Source of the DNA: JAAYBQ01 sp035403465
GTDB taxonomy: Bacteria > Spirochaetota > UBA4802 > UBA5550
Direction of reading: 5' to 3'
DNA length: 48,035 nucleotides
Assembly (NCBI GenBank): GCA_035403465.1
Contig: DAONFG010000025.1
Coordinates: 1-48,035 of the forward strand
The notes below the pieces were generated by a model, which did no database searches, was not told the origin of the DNA, and saw nothing but the letters and a program-made list of their open reading frames with translations. A program made the translations under genes and the position numbers. This document shows positions 15,459 to 23,819 of this stretch, piece by piece. Positions within the stretch are counted from its first letter, which is position 1. Every line of letters starts with the position of its first letter.

Positions 15459-16016
15459 ATGATCAATGACATCTTGAGCGATGTTGAGGGAAGGATGCAG
15501 AAGAGCATAAAGGCTCTTCAGAAGGATTTTTCCACAATACGTACAGGCAGGGCCAACCCGGCCATGTTTGAAGGACTCAAAGTGAGTGTGTACGGTTCTG
15601 AAATGCCTTTAAACCAGGTTGCCACAATATCAATACCCGAGCCGAGACTTGTTGTAATCCAGCCCTGGGATAGAAGCAACCTGGGCGAAGTGGAGAAAGC
15701 CATACTTAAATCCGATCTTTCAATCACACCATCCAATGACGGGAACCTGATCCGCCTCCAGATACCTGAACTCACAGAGGAGAGGAGAAAGGAATACGTC
15801 AAGCTTGCGAAGGGTAAAGCCGAAGAATGCAAGGTTGCAATCCGCAACGTGCGCAGGGACGGCAACGAAATGGTGAAATCCCTTGAGAAGGACAAGGAAA
15901 TCACCGAGGACGAATCAAAGGGTACCCAGGATAAAATCCAGAAACTCACAGATAAATATATTGACGAAACACAGAAACTGACTGAAAATAAGGAAAAGGA
16001 GATTCTCAGCATTTAG
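15459..16016 (+). CDS. frr: Ribosome recycling factor
   Basis: 185 residues, standard length. With EF-G it splits post-termination ribosomes. The two-domain pattern is clear: the first helix of the bundle (MQKSIKALQKDFSTIRTGRA), the beta domain (YGSEMPLNQVATISIPEPRL), and the conserved LTEERRKEYVKLAKGKAEE. The C-terminus is a charged helix rich in Lys and Glu. The start ATG follows CGGAGT at a normal distance. Fourth gene of the operon; an 80-base gap separates it from uppS. Confidence 0.98.
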   Translation: MINDILSDVEGRMQKSIKALQKDFSTIRTGRANPAMFEGLKVSVYGSEMPLNQVATISIPEPRLVVIQPWDRSNLGEVEKAILKSDLSITPSNDGNLIRLQIPELTEERRKEYVKLAKGKAEECKVAIRNVRRDGNEMVKSLEKDKEITEDESKGTQDKIQKLTDKYIDETQKLTENKEKEILSI

Positions 16017-16096
16017 AGTCTCTTTTCTGTGCCTGACCGCCGGTCTTTTCCCTACTGACACAGCGGCAGGTTAATCTTTTTTCTGACCCGGGGTCA

Positions 16097-16813
16097 ATGG
16101 ATAACATAAAAAAAATGATAAAGCCTGGTCCCATACCTGCCCACGTGGGTATTATCATGGATGGTAACGGGCGATGGGCAAAAATGCGCAAGTTGTCCAG
16201 GAGTGAAGGTCATAAATACGGCGCGGATATTATTGAACCGGTTATGGACACGGCCATTGAGCTGGGTATCCGGGCTGTTTCGCTTTATGCATTTTCCGTA
16301 GAAAACTGGTCCCGTCCTGTAACCGAGGTCAGGGGATTATGGGAACTGCTGGAATACTTTTTTAAAACCAAGCTTCCATCAATAAAAGAAAAAAATATAA
16401 GAATCAAACATTCGGGATCCCTGAAAGGGCTCCCGTCATCAACAAAAAAATCGATACTGCGTGCTGTTGAGGAAACAGCGGATAATAAAAAGATCACGCT
16501 GAATTTCTGCGTCAACTACGGCAGCAGGCAGGAGATAGTAAAGGCCGTCAACGACTGGGCCGGTTCGCTAAAGAAGCCTGAAAAGCTCACAGAGAAGAAA
16601 CTTGAAAAATTCCTCTACACATCAGACCTGCCGCAGCTTGACCTGCTTATAAGGACAAGCGGCGAATACAGGATCAGCAACTTTCTGTTGTGGCAGGCAG
16701 CTTACGCGGAGCTCTATTTCACGGAGACCCTCTGGCCTGATTTTAAATCTGGAGACCTTTACGCGGCGATTGTTGAATTTCAAAAGAGAGAAAGGAGATT
16801 CGGAGGAATATGA
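16097..16813 (+). CDS. uppS: Undecaprenyl diphosphate synthase (cis-prenyltransferase)
   Basis: Makes the C55 lipid carrier for cell-wall synthesis from farnesyl diphosphate and IPP at the cytoplasmic membrane face. 238 residues. The catalytic motif IIMDGNGRWAK carries Asp22; ALYAFSVENWSRP-type sequence (here SLYAFSVENWSRP) and RTSGEYRISNFLLWQ (usual form RTGGE.RISNFLLWQ) bind the second substrate. The terminal helix ends REKR-like (KRERRFGGI). The ribosome site is poor (GGGGTCA). The stop TGA overlaps the cdsA start as ATGA. Confidence 0.97.
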   Translation: MDNIKKMIKPGPIPAHVGIIMDGNGRWAKMRKLSRSEGHKYGADIIEPVMDTAIELGIRAVSLYAFSVENWSRPVTEVRGLWELLEYFFKTKLPSIKEKNIRIKHSGSLKGLPSSTKKSILRAVEETADNKKITLNFCVNYGSRQEIVKAVNDWAGSLKKPEKLTEKKLEKFLYTSDLPQLDLLIRTSGEYRISNFLLWQAAYAELYFTETLWPDFKSGDLYAAIVEFQKRERRFGGI

Positions 16814-17703
16814 GTGTACTAAATAAAGAGACAATGACCAGAATCCTCAGCGCAATTGTAACCCTTCCCGTCCTTATTTATGTGCTGATAACAGAAGACT
16901 TCTTTTCGCTGCCTGTATTTTTTGCCTCATGCGTTATATCACTCACCTGTCTTTATGAATACTATATGATCACATATAAAAGCGAAGAAGAGAAACCTTT
17001 TATAAAAACCGGTCTGCTCGCAGGTTTCTTTGTCAACGTTGTCATGTTTCTCTATGCCTTCGGCAAACCATTCGGGTATTCGGGGATAATTGCCGGATTT
17101 GACGCGAGGCTGTTCATTATGTTTACAGTGCTTTTCATGGCCGTGGTTCTTACCCTGCAGCTGTTCACAAGACCGCTTAAAGGCGGGGCTTATTCCATGG
17201 CTGTCACTGTCTTCGGCGTTATGTATATCTCGCTTTCAGTTTCGCATCTGATCCTCCTTAAGTCGCTCAGGGACGGCTCTAAATATATACTTCTGCTTAC
17301 AGCGGTTGTTATGCTTAATGATACAGGCGCCTACTTCGGCGGAATCATGTTCGGCAAACATAAGGCTAAAATCGCGGCATCGCCTAACAAGTCGTGGGAG
17401 GGATATTTTTCCGGCCTGCTCTTCAGCGTGATTGCGTTTATTCTCGGCAACCAGGTTATCGCTTCGTTCATTATCAAGGGCCCGGCGCTATTCACAATGC
17501 TTGAAAGCGCAATTCTCGGTATAATTGTGAGCGTTCTTGCAACTATTGGCGATCTTGTTGAATCGGCAGTTAAGCGTGACGGCGGTATAAAGGATTCAGG
17601 ACGCATAATCCCCGGGCATGGCGGCATGTGGGATGTTTTTGACGCAATCATCTTTGCCCTCCCGTTTTTCTATTACTATCTTGTTTTTAAAGGAATACCC
17701 TGA
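16810..17703 (+). CDS. cdsA: Phosphatidate cytidylyltransferase (CDP-diacylglycerol synthase)
   Basis: 297-residue integral membrane enzyme making CDP-diacylglycerol from phosphatidic acid and CTP. It has about eight hydrophobic helices and the family signature in its last third: SPNKSWEGYFSG, then SAVKRDGGIKDSGRIIPGHG ending GGMWDVFDA, with the metal-binding Lys-Asp and the terminal Asp. The first nine codons overlap or adjoin uppS (ATGA), typical of this operon. Its product feeds the phospholipid routes, including the cardiolipin synthase-like gene at 8.6 kb. Confidence 0.97.
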   Translation: MSVLNKETMTRILSAIVTLPVLIYVLITEDFFSLPVFFASCVISLTCLYEYYMITYKSEEEKPFIKTGLLAGFFVNVVMFLYAFGKPFGYSGIIAGFDARLFIMFTVLFMAVVLTLQLFTRPLKGGAYSMAVTVFGVMYISLSVSHLILLKSLRDGSKYILLLTAVVMLNDTGAYFGGIMFGKHKAKIAASPNKSWEGYFSGLLFSVIAFILGNQVIASFIIKGPALFTMLESAILGIIVSVLATIGDLVESAVKRDGGIKDSGRIIPGHGGMWDVFDAIIFALPFFYYYLVFKGIP

Positions 17704-17708
17704 AAGTA

Positions 17709-18875
17709 ATGCAGCATGTAACAATACTCGGTTCAACCGGCTCCATCGGCGTATCCTCACTGAAAGTTATAAGGTCGCTTCCTGAAAGGTTCAGGATTTG
17801 CGGACTTGCCTGTAACAGTAACCTGGATTTATTGTCACAACAGATAAAAGAGTTTATGCCTGCAGCAGCAGCAGTTGGTGATATAAATATATGCGCATCA
17901 TCAAAATTCAGGGATCTGAAAAGTTTATATAAAAACGTTGAGTTCCTGGAGGGTGAGAGCGGGATACGGGAACTTGCAGGACGAAGTTGTGATATAGTTA
18001 TCTCATCGATTGTCGGTTCGGCGGGACTTGCACCATCAATTGCCGCGCTTGAAGGATGTAAAAGACTGGCCCTGGCCAACAAGGAGACCCTTGTTATGGC
18101 GGGAGACCTTTTTATGAAACTCGCGGCTCAGAAGGGTGTTGAACTTATACCGGTTGACAGCGAGCACAGCGCGGTCTTTTCACTGCTGCATAACCAGAAG
18201 CGGCATGACATCGAACGCATAATACTCACTGCATCAGGTGGCAGCCTCAGGGATTACCCGGCAGAAGAGCTTGACAGGGTGACACCTGAAATTGCGCTGA
18301 AGCACCCCACGTGGAGCATGGGGAGCAAGATAACAATAGACTCTGCAACAATGATGAACAAGGGACTTGAGGTGATAGAGGCTCATCACCTGTTCGGCCT
18401 TGATTATGACAGGATCAGTGTCATAATACATCCCGAGAGCGTGGTGCATTCAATGGTCGAGACAGTTGACGGCGCAGTTTACGCGCACATGGGCGTGACC
18501 GACATGGTCTTCCCCATACTTGGCGCGCTGGTGTGGCCTGAAAAATTGAGGAACAGTTTCGGCAGGCTTGACCTTGCCAGGGTGGGCAGCCTTAACTTCA
18601 GGGACCATGACAGTGCGAAGTACCCGGCGATTGACCTGTGTTATGCTGCAGGCCGTAAAGGGGGGAATGTACCAGCGGTACTGAATGCAGCGAATGAAAT
18701 TGCAGTCCATGCTTTCCTTGACAGAAAAGCGGGTTACATGGACATTGTTAAAACAGTTGAAGAAACGATGTCCCGGGTTAAGTTTATTGCTCAGCCGGGT
18801 ATTGAGGATATATTTGAATCACACAGGGAGGCCGTAAACACGGCGCTCTCTATAATCAGGGAGAAAAGAATATGA
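17709..18875 (+). CDS. dxr: 1-deoxy-D-xylulose 5-phosphate reductoisomerase
   Basis: NADPH-dependent second step of the MEP route to isoprenoids, which supplies UppS next door. 388 residues, full length. Visible motifs: nucleotide binding ILGSTGSIGVSSL, ALANKETLVMAG, metal site PVDSEHSAVF, flexible-loop segment TASGGSLRDYP, TWSMGSKITIDSATMMNKGL, HPESVVHSMVE and NAANEIAV. The start ATG 17709 lies five bases after cdsA. The stop overlaps the rseP start (ATGA at 18872-18875). Confidence 0.98.
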   Translation: MQHVTILGSTGSIGVSSLKVIRSLPERFRICGLACNSNLDLLSQQIKEFMPAAAAVGDINICASSKFRDLKSLYKNVEFLEGESGIRELAGRSCDIVISSIVGSAGLAPSIAALEGCKRLALANKETLVMAGDLFMKLAAQKGVELIPVDSEHSAVFSLLHNQKRHDIERIILTASGGSLRDYPAEELDRVTPEIALKHPTWSMGSKITIDSATMMNKGLEVIEAHHLFGLDYDRISVIIHPESVVHSMVETVDGAVYAHMGVTDMVFPILGALVWPEKLRNSFGRLDLARVGSLNFRDHDSAKYPAIDLCYAAGRKGGNVPAVLNAANEIAVHAFLDRKAGYMDIVKTVEETMSRVKFIAQPGIEDIFESHREAVNTALSIIREKRI

Positions 18876-20425
18876 TGGCATTGTCATATATTACAGGAGC
18901 GGTGGTGCTCCTCGGGTTGTGCATCTTTGTGCATGAACTTGGGCATCTTCTCGGCGGGAAGATGGTCGGAATCAAGGCCAGGGTATTTTCAATGGGATAT
19001 GGTCCCGGATTTTTCAAGAAGAAGATCGGCGATACCACGTACCAGGTTACGCTGATACCCTTTGGCGGGTACTGCCAGTTTTACGGCGACGACCCGACGA
19101 AGGAAAGAACAGGTGAAGGCTACGAATTCCTTTCCGCGCACCCTTTAAAGCGTATTGTGACTGTTGCCATGGGACCCATATTCAACCTGGTGTTCGGGAT
19201 TCTTCTTTTCTTTATGATGAACATGATCGGTTATGACAGGGAGTCCAGCCTTGTCATGGTTCCGGCGGAATATATTTCAGCAGACTACACATCCCCGGCA
19301 TATACAGCAGGTCTGCAGACCGGCGACAGGATTGTTGCGATTGACGGCAAGGAGACCAGGTCTTTTGCCGACATACAGGCCGCAGTATTTTTTTCTGAAG
19401 GTGCTGAACTTCTGGTTACAACGGAGAAGAGCGGTGAACGTAAAAATCTTGCAATAAGACCTTCAATGGATAAATATGAAAGCCGCTTTACAATCGGGAT
19501 TATGCCATATTCCGAGGGAATTGCAGTCAATCGCGTTGTAAAGGGGAGCGTTGCAGAAAAGTCCGGTCTTGGTGATAAAGATATTATATATACTGTAAAT
19601 TCTATCAAGGTGCACTCCCCCGGAGACCTCAACAGGATGATACGAGAGGGTTCGGGAGAGATAGTCCTTGGCTACAGGCACCAGGGTGCAGACAAAACAA
19701 CATCTGTAAGGCCTGTGGTTAAAGAAATCTACACAATTACATCACCAGACATGAAAAAAAGAGATGTGATTTCGGGCAACGAGGAATTTGAATCGTTGAT
19801 AGCGTCTGGTGCCGTAAAGATTGACGGTAAAATAATCGCTTCATATGCCGGGTTCAAAAAAGAGATTGAAAAATCTTCGGGCAGGGAGATCGCACTTGAT
19901 GTTGAGAATAAACGTCTTACGGGTAAGGTCACATTCGATAAAAAACCGATGATAGGTGTTGAGCTTGCCTTCCCCGGAAATTTTGACATGGCCTTTGTCC
20001 AGTACGGAGCAGCTGAAAGTTTTACGCGATCATTCTCTGAAGCGTGGGATTTTCTTGCCATGAATATAAAAGGTTTCGGTATGCTCTTCAGGGGAAAACT
20101 GGACCTCCAGGAGAATCTTTCAGGGCCCATAAGAATGGTAATGATAGCAGGGGATGTTCTCTACTACAGGGGAGTGTCTGATTTTATACTGCTCATGGCA
20201 AAGATTTCAATCATCCTGATGTTCATGAACCTTCTGCCGATTCCGGCTGTCGACGGCAGCCATATTGTGTTTTACCTGATAGAGGCTGTCCGGGGCAAAC
20301 CGATTAATGATGCTATCATGGCAAGGATAATGACATTCGGAATTGTGTTTCTTATAATCCTTGGGGTACTTGTAATAATCAATGACATATCAATGATACC
20401 GGCGGTGCAGAACCTTTTCCGGTAG
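18872..20425 (+). CDS. rseP: RseP-type site-2 protease (M50 family)
   Basis: Intramembrane zinc metalloprotease that typically cuts membrane-bound anti-sigma factors in envelope stress signalling. 517 residues, somewhat longer than E. coli RseP (450). The zinc site HELGH is at residues 21-25 in the first membrane helix; the third ligand lies in NLLPIPAVDG (Asn453-Gly462) in a C-terminal helix. Between them lie PDZ-like segments: one around AYTAGLQTGDRIVAIDGKET and another around VVKGSVAEKSGLGDKDIIY. Starts at ATG 18872, or ATG 18875 (AUGAUG), overlapping the dxr stop. No cognate anti-sigma factor lies in the window. Confidence 0.96.
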   Translation: MMALSYITGAVVLLGLCIFVHELGHLLGGKMVGIKARVFSMGYGPGFFKKKIGDTTYQVTLIPFGGYCQFYGDDPTKERTGEGYEFLSAHPLKRIVTVAMGPIFNLVFGILLFFMMNMIGYDRESSLVMVPAEYISADYTSPAYTAGLQTGDRIVAIDGKETRSFADIQAAVFFSEGAELLVTTEKSGERKNLAIRPSMDKYESRFTIGIMPYSEGIAVNRVVKGSVAEKSGLGDKDIIYTVNSIKVHSPGDLNRMIREGSGEIVLGYRHQGADKTTSVRPVVKEIYTITSPDMKKRDVISGNEEFESLIASGAVKIDGKIIASYAGFKKEIEKSSGREIALDVENKRLTGKVTFDKKPMIGVELAFPGNFDMAFVQYGAAESFTRSFSEAWDFLAMNIKGFGMLFRGKLDLQENLSGPIRMVMIAGDVLYYRGVSDFILLMAKISIILMFMNLLPIPAVDGSHIVFYLIEAVRGKPINDAIMARIMTFGIVFLIILGVLVIINDISMIPAVQNLFR

Positions 20426-20457
20426 CACAACTTATATAAGATCAGAATGAGGCAGTG

Positions 20458-20937
20458 ATGAAAAAACTTAAAATGTTCAGCGGCCATAACAGTAACGATG
20501 ATATAATCAAGGCCCTGAAAAAACAGAAACCGGGTGACCTCCTTCCCGAAGATGGGCTCTTCGGTTTTATGTATAATCAGCTTAACGGCCCCAGTATACC
20601 ATTTATGATCAGCACGGCAAAGGAGACCGCATTTTTCTATATTGATCACGAGGAATTTATCATTCATGTGAAAGACCTCGACCCTGAATGGGTTGTCGAG
20701 GTGGACAAGAACCTTGTAAAACTGATCATGCTGTATAATATCGAGGATCACCAACTACTGATCAGCTTTATCTTTGATGTGGCCGCTGAGATGTATCAGA
20801 ATGCTATTAAACTTCTCATTAAAAAGAAAGAATTTAATCTGAATTACATCGCGATGCTTTACGGCGGGCTTGTGCTTGATTCAACTGTGAAATATAAAAT
20901 TCCTGATAAAGCAATCAAGGCCTTTAAGAATCTATAA
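20458..20937 (+). CDS. Hypothetical protein, 159 aa, end of the rpsB-rseP operon
   Basis: Not recognised. Predicted cytosolic, with no signal peptide or membrane helix. The first 50 residues are charged (DDIIKALKKQKPGDLLPEDG), the middle is alpha/beta, and the C-terminus is helical (AAEMYQNAIKLLIKKKEFNL). ATG 20458 is preferred over GTG 20455 because GAGG (20449-20452) is five bases upstream. It begins 32 bases after rseP and ends just before a strong hairpin, so it is likely the last gene of that transcript. It may be lineage-restricted. Confidence 0.72.
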   Translation: MKKLKMFSGHNSNDDIIKALKKQKPGDLLPEDGLFGFMYNQLNGPSIPFMISTAKETAFFYIDHEEFIIHVKDLDPEWVVEVDKNLVKLIMLYNIEDHQLLISFIFDVAAEMYQNAIKLLIKKKEFNLNYIAMLYGGLVLDSTVKYKIPDKAIKAFKNL

Positions 20938-20940
20938 AAA

Positions 20941-20966
20941 GAAGGCATTGCCCCCGCAATGCCTTC
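20941..20966. terminator. Bidirectional terminator
   Basis: GAAGGCATTGC (20941-20951) pairs with GCAATGCCTTC (20956-20966) over a CCCC loop. On the minus strand it is followed directly by TTTTTA, so it is a good terminator for the Hsp20 operon ending at 21001. On the plus strand the T tail (CCTTTTATCC) is weaker, but it lies right after the 159-residue gene. Confidence 0.9.
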
Positions 20967-21000
20967 TGACCTTTTATCCTGTACCAGACGTCATATCCTC

Positions 21001-21369
21001 TCAGTTGTGAGTAATCTGGATTTTTCTCGGTTTTACCTCCTCGGTTTTGCTGAGAAGAATGTTCAGTACACCATTCTCAAGTTTCGCCTCGATCCTGTTC
21101 CGGTCGATCTCGTTGCCGACCCTGAATGCCCTGTAAAAGTCCCTGCTCCCGAACTCGGCGTATTTAAGGGACTCTTCAGTATCCTCTGCCGCAGCCTTGA
21201 CTGTTACGCGGAGTTCGTCATCCTCGATCACTATGTCAATGTTCTCTCTTGCGGCTCCCGGTACTTCCATTTTAAGGGAGTAGGTGTCAGGAGTTTCGCA
21301 GATGTCAGTCAGGGGAACATAAACCTTTTTCTGTTCGCCGCTTGCATATGTTACATTTCTTTCAATCAT
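21001..21369 (-). CDS. Hsp20/alpha-crystallin small heat shock protein 3
   Basis: 122 residues, almost only the alpha-crystallin domain, with a short N-terminus (NVTYASGEQKKVYVPLTDIC). The domain is recognised by YSLKMEVPGAARENIDIVIE, DDELRVTVKA and the closing NGVLNILLSKTEEVKPRKI, where the A-x-L-x-N-G-V-L pattern appears as AKLENGVLNI. Small Hsps hold unfolding proteins for refolding by DnaK/ClpB. Third gene of the operon, 12 bases after the second; GGAGGT lies upstream of the ATG. The poor N-terminus and missing C-terminal I-x-I anchor (it ends RKIQITHN) suggest it may act in mixed oligomers with its neighbours. Confidence 0.93.
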   Translation of the reverse strand: MIERNVTYASGEQKKVYVPLTDICETPDTYSLKMEVPGAARENIDIVIEDDELRVTVKAAAEDTEESLKYAEFGSRDFYRAFRVGNEIDRNRIEAKLENGVLNILLSKTEEVKPRKIQITHN

Positions 21370-21381
21370 GGCATACCTCCT

Positions 21382-21786
21382 TTAGTTTATCTCGATTTTT
21401 TTAGGTTTGGCCTCTTCTGATTTCTGGAGTGTGATGGTGAGTACCCCATTGATCAGGTCAGCTTTTACTGTCCCGGTATTGACCCTGTACGGGAGTTTAA
21501 CTGATCTTTTAAAATCGCCGAATCTTCTCTCTTTCCTGATGTACGTATCACCGGTGTAATCGCTCTTCTTTTCTCCGCTGATCATCAGGTTGTCCTCTAT
21601 GATCTGCATGTCAATATCCTCCGGTTCAATTCCCGGTACCAGGGCTTTCACAATCACCCTGTCGTCGTTGCTGTAGATTTTTACAGGGGGCATACCCGAT
21701 GCGGCTTCGTATGTCCCGTCCCTGAAAAAATCATCAAAAAGGCCTTTTAGCTGGAACATGTTGTCAAAAAGATTGTAGTTATACAT
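21382..21786 (-). CDS. Hsp20/alpha-crystallin small heat shock protein 2
   Basis: 134 residues. The N-terminal arm NYNLFDNMFQLKGLFDDFFR is the usual aromatic small-Hsp arm, followed by an alpha-crystallin domain (VKALVPGIEPEDIDMQIIED, RRFGDFKRSVKLPYRV, NGVLTITLQKSEEAKPKKIEI). The C-terminal KKIEIN provides an I-x-I-like anchor (IEI). AAGGAGGT lies seven bases before the ATG. Middle gene of the three-gene operon, 44 bases after the first. Substrate-holding chaperone of the cytosol. Confidence 0.95.
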   Translation of the reverse strand: MYNYNLFDNMFQLKGLFDDFFRDGTYEAASGMPPVKIYSNDDRVIVKALVPGIEPEDIDMQIIEDNLMISGEKKSDYTGDTYIRKERRFGDFKRSVKLPYRVNTGTVKADLINGVLTITLQKSEEAKPKKIEIN

Positions 21787-21830
21787 AACGCACCTCCTTA
21801 GTGGATATCAATTTTGATTTTTTTTGATTC

Positions 21831-22253
21831 TTATGTTTTCGGCTTCTCTATCGTGACTTTTAGAACGCCGTTTTTAAGCTCTGCCTTAACACTTTCAGGA
21901 TTTACCCCCTCCGGAAGGGCTATTGACCTTGAAAATGAACCGAACCTTCTTTCGCTTACAAAACAGTTTCTGCCGGATGATTCCTTTTTCTCCTCATTCC
22001 TTCTACCTGATACTGTGAAAACATTATCCTGCAGGTTCAGGTCAAGGTCCTTCTCTTCGATTCCGGCAACATCCGCCTTGATGTGTATGTGTTTTTCATC
22101 CTCGTAAACATCAACAGCAGGAAGCCATTCGGAATCAAACATTGACGCGGGCTTCAGGTTGAAGAAGTTGTCAAATAACCTGTCAATTCCATATCTGAAT
22201 GCGCCGGGATCAGCCATCAGGCTGTTATTCCTTTTTGTTATGCCAAATTTCAT
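21831..22253 (-). CDS. Hsp20/alpha-crystallin small heat shock protein 1
   Basis: 140 residues. The arm AFRYGIDRLFDNFFNL and crystallin domain (WLPAVDVYEDEKHIHIKADV, RRFGSFSRSIALPEGV, LKNGVLKVTIEKPKT) place it in the Hsp20 class A group. I start at ATG 22253 (MKFGITKRN), which has GGAGG seven bases upstream; the longer frame to 22295 runs into the CIRCE operator and is not translated. First gene of a heat-shock operon driven by the promoter at 22316-22344 and the operator at 22285-22311. Confidence 0.96.
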   Translation of the reverse strand: MKFGITKRNNSLMADPGAFRYGIDRLFDNFFNLKPASMFDSEWLPAVDVYEDEKHIHIKADVAGIEEKDLDLNLQDNVFTVSGRRNEEKKESSGRNCFVSERRFGSFSRSIALPEGVNPESVKAELKNGVLKVTIEKPKT

Positions 22254-22284
22254 GAGCAACCTCCTGTAAAACTTTGCTTTATTG

Positions 22285-22311
22285 TTAGCACTCAATCTTA
22301 TTGAGTGCTAA
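22285..22311. promoter_or_regulatory. CIRCE operator (HrcA binding site)
   Basis: A perfect match to the CIRCE consensus: TTAGCACTC (22285-22293), a nine-base spacer, GAGTGCTAA (22303-22311). The palindrome extends by four more bases on each side (22281-22315). It lies just downstream of the -10 box of the Hsp20 promoter, where HrcA bound there would block transcription until heat shock. Confidence 0.97.
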
Positions 22312-22315
22312 CAAT

Positions 22316-22344
22316 AAAATACAAAAAGAGGTTCTTTTCGTCAA
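22316..22344 (-). promoter_or_regulatory. Vegetative-type promoter of the Hsp20 operon
   Basis: On the minus strand TTGACG (22344-22339) and TATTTT (22321-22316) are separated by 17 bases. The CIRCE element begins five bases downstream, so the start of transcription should fall inside or at the edge of the operator. Confidence 0.75.
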
Positions 22345-22432
22345 GCATAGAATTAATTTTTTTTTAATTTTTTAATTTTTTTTAGATTTAGGAGTTAATT
22401 TCAGGTTAATTGTATTGAGTTTTAAGTTTTTA

Positions 22433-22469
22433 TTGACATGCACTCTAAAATGCTAATATTAGTTATAAT
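22433..22469 (+). promoter_or_regulatory. Candidate promoter of the LysM gene
   Basis: A perfect -35 TTGACA (22433-22438) is followed by TAATAT (22454-22459, spacer 15) and by TATAAT (22464-22469, spacer 25). Neither spacing is ideal; the first is the likelier pairing. The ribosome site AAGGAG (22495-22500) follows. Confidence 0.4.
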
Positions 22470-22507
22470 AGATTATTCGGAATATAATCCCGTTAAGGAG
22501 CAGAGAC

Positions 22508-23317
22508 ATGGCATCATACTATAAAACAATTGATGGTAAAAACTATGACAAGGCCATTCTTGATATGGCAAAGGCAAGTGTGGCAGGGCAGGGGGACGGC
22601 CGCATATCGCTCAATGATGCGAAGAAGATTGTCCGGCTCATACAGGACGGCGGCAAAGTAACTGATATAGAAAAAAGAAGTCTCCAGTATATTCTGAAAA
22701 AATATAAATTTACAGATACTGCCATGGAACATATTAAACTGGCCCTGGGAAAATCAGCCGCTGTTAAAGCCGAAAAACCGGTAATAGCAAAAAAACCTGC
22801 TGCATCAAAAAAAATTCCGGCAGTGAAAAAAACAGCTGTCCCTGTTGCGGCAAAAGCAGATGCAGTTAAAAAAATTCCGGCCGCTGAAAAAGAAAATGCA
22901 CCGGCAGTTAAGAAAAAATCAATATGGAAACCACTGATCACCCTGCTGCTTATGATTCTTCTGCTACTGGGAATATACTATCTTTATTCAAAATATAAAA
23001 ACAGGACTGTGCCGCAGGATCAGAATAAAGGAATTCAGTCTGACAGCGAAATAAACACAGTTGAACAGCAGAAAGACGCGCAGGAGCTTAAGTCAGCGCT
23101 TCAGCAGAAAGCCGCTGAAGAGATAAAACCTGTCGAGGCAGTTGACGGGAAAAACAGGTACGTGATAAAAGAGGGCGACACCCTGGTAAAGATAAGTTCT
23201 GAACGATACAATGATTACAGGAAGTGGGAGCTAATATGGAAGCATAATAAAGGTGTACTTAAGAGTCCGATTCTTATATTCCCCGGGCAGGTAATAGAGC
23301 TGCCTGAAGATAAATAA
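22508..23317 (+). CDS. LysM-domain membrane-anchored protein with novel N-terminal domain
   Basis: 269 residues in four parts. Residues 1-80 form a helical domain (DGRISLNDAKKIVRLIQDGG, with a DxDGxI-like loop reading GQGDGRIS that resembles an EF-hand loop). Residues about 82-135 are an Ala/Lys/Pro-rich linker. A single membrane helix follows (WKPLITLLLMILLLLGIYYL). After an acidic linker comes a C-terminal LysM domain (RYVIKEGDTLVKISSERYND, closing SPILIFPGQVIELP), which binds peptidoglycan. Thus the N-terminal domain faces the cytosol and the LysM faces the wall. AAGGAG is seven bases upstream of the ATG. It may tether something to the wall; no partner is seen nearby. Confidence 0.85.
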   Translation: MASYYKTIDGKNYDKAILDMAKASVAGQGDGRISLNDAKKIVRLIQDGGKVTDIEKRSLQYILKKYKFTDTAMEHIKLALGKSAAVKAEKPVIAKKPAASKKIPAVKKTAVPVAAKADAVKKIPAAEKENAPAVKKKSIWKPLITLLLMILLLLGIYYLYSKYKNRTVPQDQNKGIQSDSEINTVEQQKDAQELKSALQQKAAEEIKPVEAVDGKNRYVIKEGDTLVKISSERYNDYRKWELIWKHNKGVLKSPILIFPGQVIELPEDK

Positions 23318-23332
23318 CGGCAGACAGTAAAG

Positions 23333-23360
23333 AGTCCCTGGCTATTCCCCTGCAGGGACT
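23333..23360. terminator. Hairpin between convergent genes
   Basis: AGTCCCTG (23333-23340) pairs with CAGGGACT (23353-23360), loop of 12 bases. It separates the LysM gene from the convergent DUF2062 gene and overlaps the latter's stop codon. No T run, so termination strength is uncertain. Confidence 0.5.
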
Positions 23361-23815
23361 ATGACTGAAAATTTTCGGAAAACAAACCGGAACAGGTAAT
23401 AGACCGCAAGAGTTACGGGAACCGTGATCATCACCCAAACCAGTATACCCTGTAAATTGGCATACCATAAAACTTTCACTGCGCTGATAAATCCTTCGTT
23501 AAACAGATTTTTGATACCGTAAATGGTAAGTCCTGATGCAGAATTTCCAAGTATGTTCTCGCCCGCCTTGATAAATGGAATATAAAATACCAGCTGGAGC
23601 GGGTAGGCGATATAGTTTACAATCTGCGTTGCGACTATATTAAGGTCGAACATTATTGCAATCAAAGCGCATATTGCAGTCGATACTCCTATGAGAGGAA
23701 TTATACCTATGATGAATCCAAGGGCGACAGAGAGCGCCAGCTTTTCCGGTGTAATCCCCTGCTGGAGCAGGTCAAGCAGGGGTGTAACGATTTTCTTTTC
23801 AAGGAATGTTTTCAT
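23342..23815 (-). CDS. DUF2062 family membrane protein
   Basis: 157 residues with an N-terminal amphipathic segment (LLQQGITPEKLALSVALGFI) and the family's typical run GIIPLIGVSTAICALIAIMF followed by QIVNYIAYPLQL. There are three or four membrane helices. DUF2062 proteins have no settled role; some stand near lipid or glycan genes. Here it starts four bases after the fdhE stop and is very likely translated with it, but I see no logical link to formate metabolism. It has no ribosome site of its own. Confidence 0.85.
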   Translation of the reverse strand: MKTFLEKKIVTPLLDLLQQGITPEKLALSVALGFIIGIIPLIGVSTAICALIAIMFDLNIVATQIVNYIAYPLQLVFYIPFIKAGENILGNSASGLTIYGIKNLFNEGFISAVKVLWYANLQGILVWVMITVPVTLAVYYLFRFVFRKFSVIVPAGE

Positions 23816-23819
23816 AATT

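Noticed and set aside
20959..21420. 153-codon plus-strand frame
   Set aside because: Antisense shadow of two Hsp20 genes with strong family matches.
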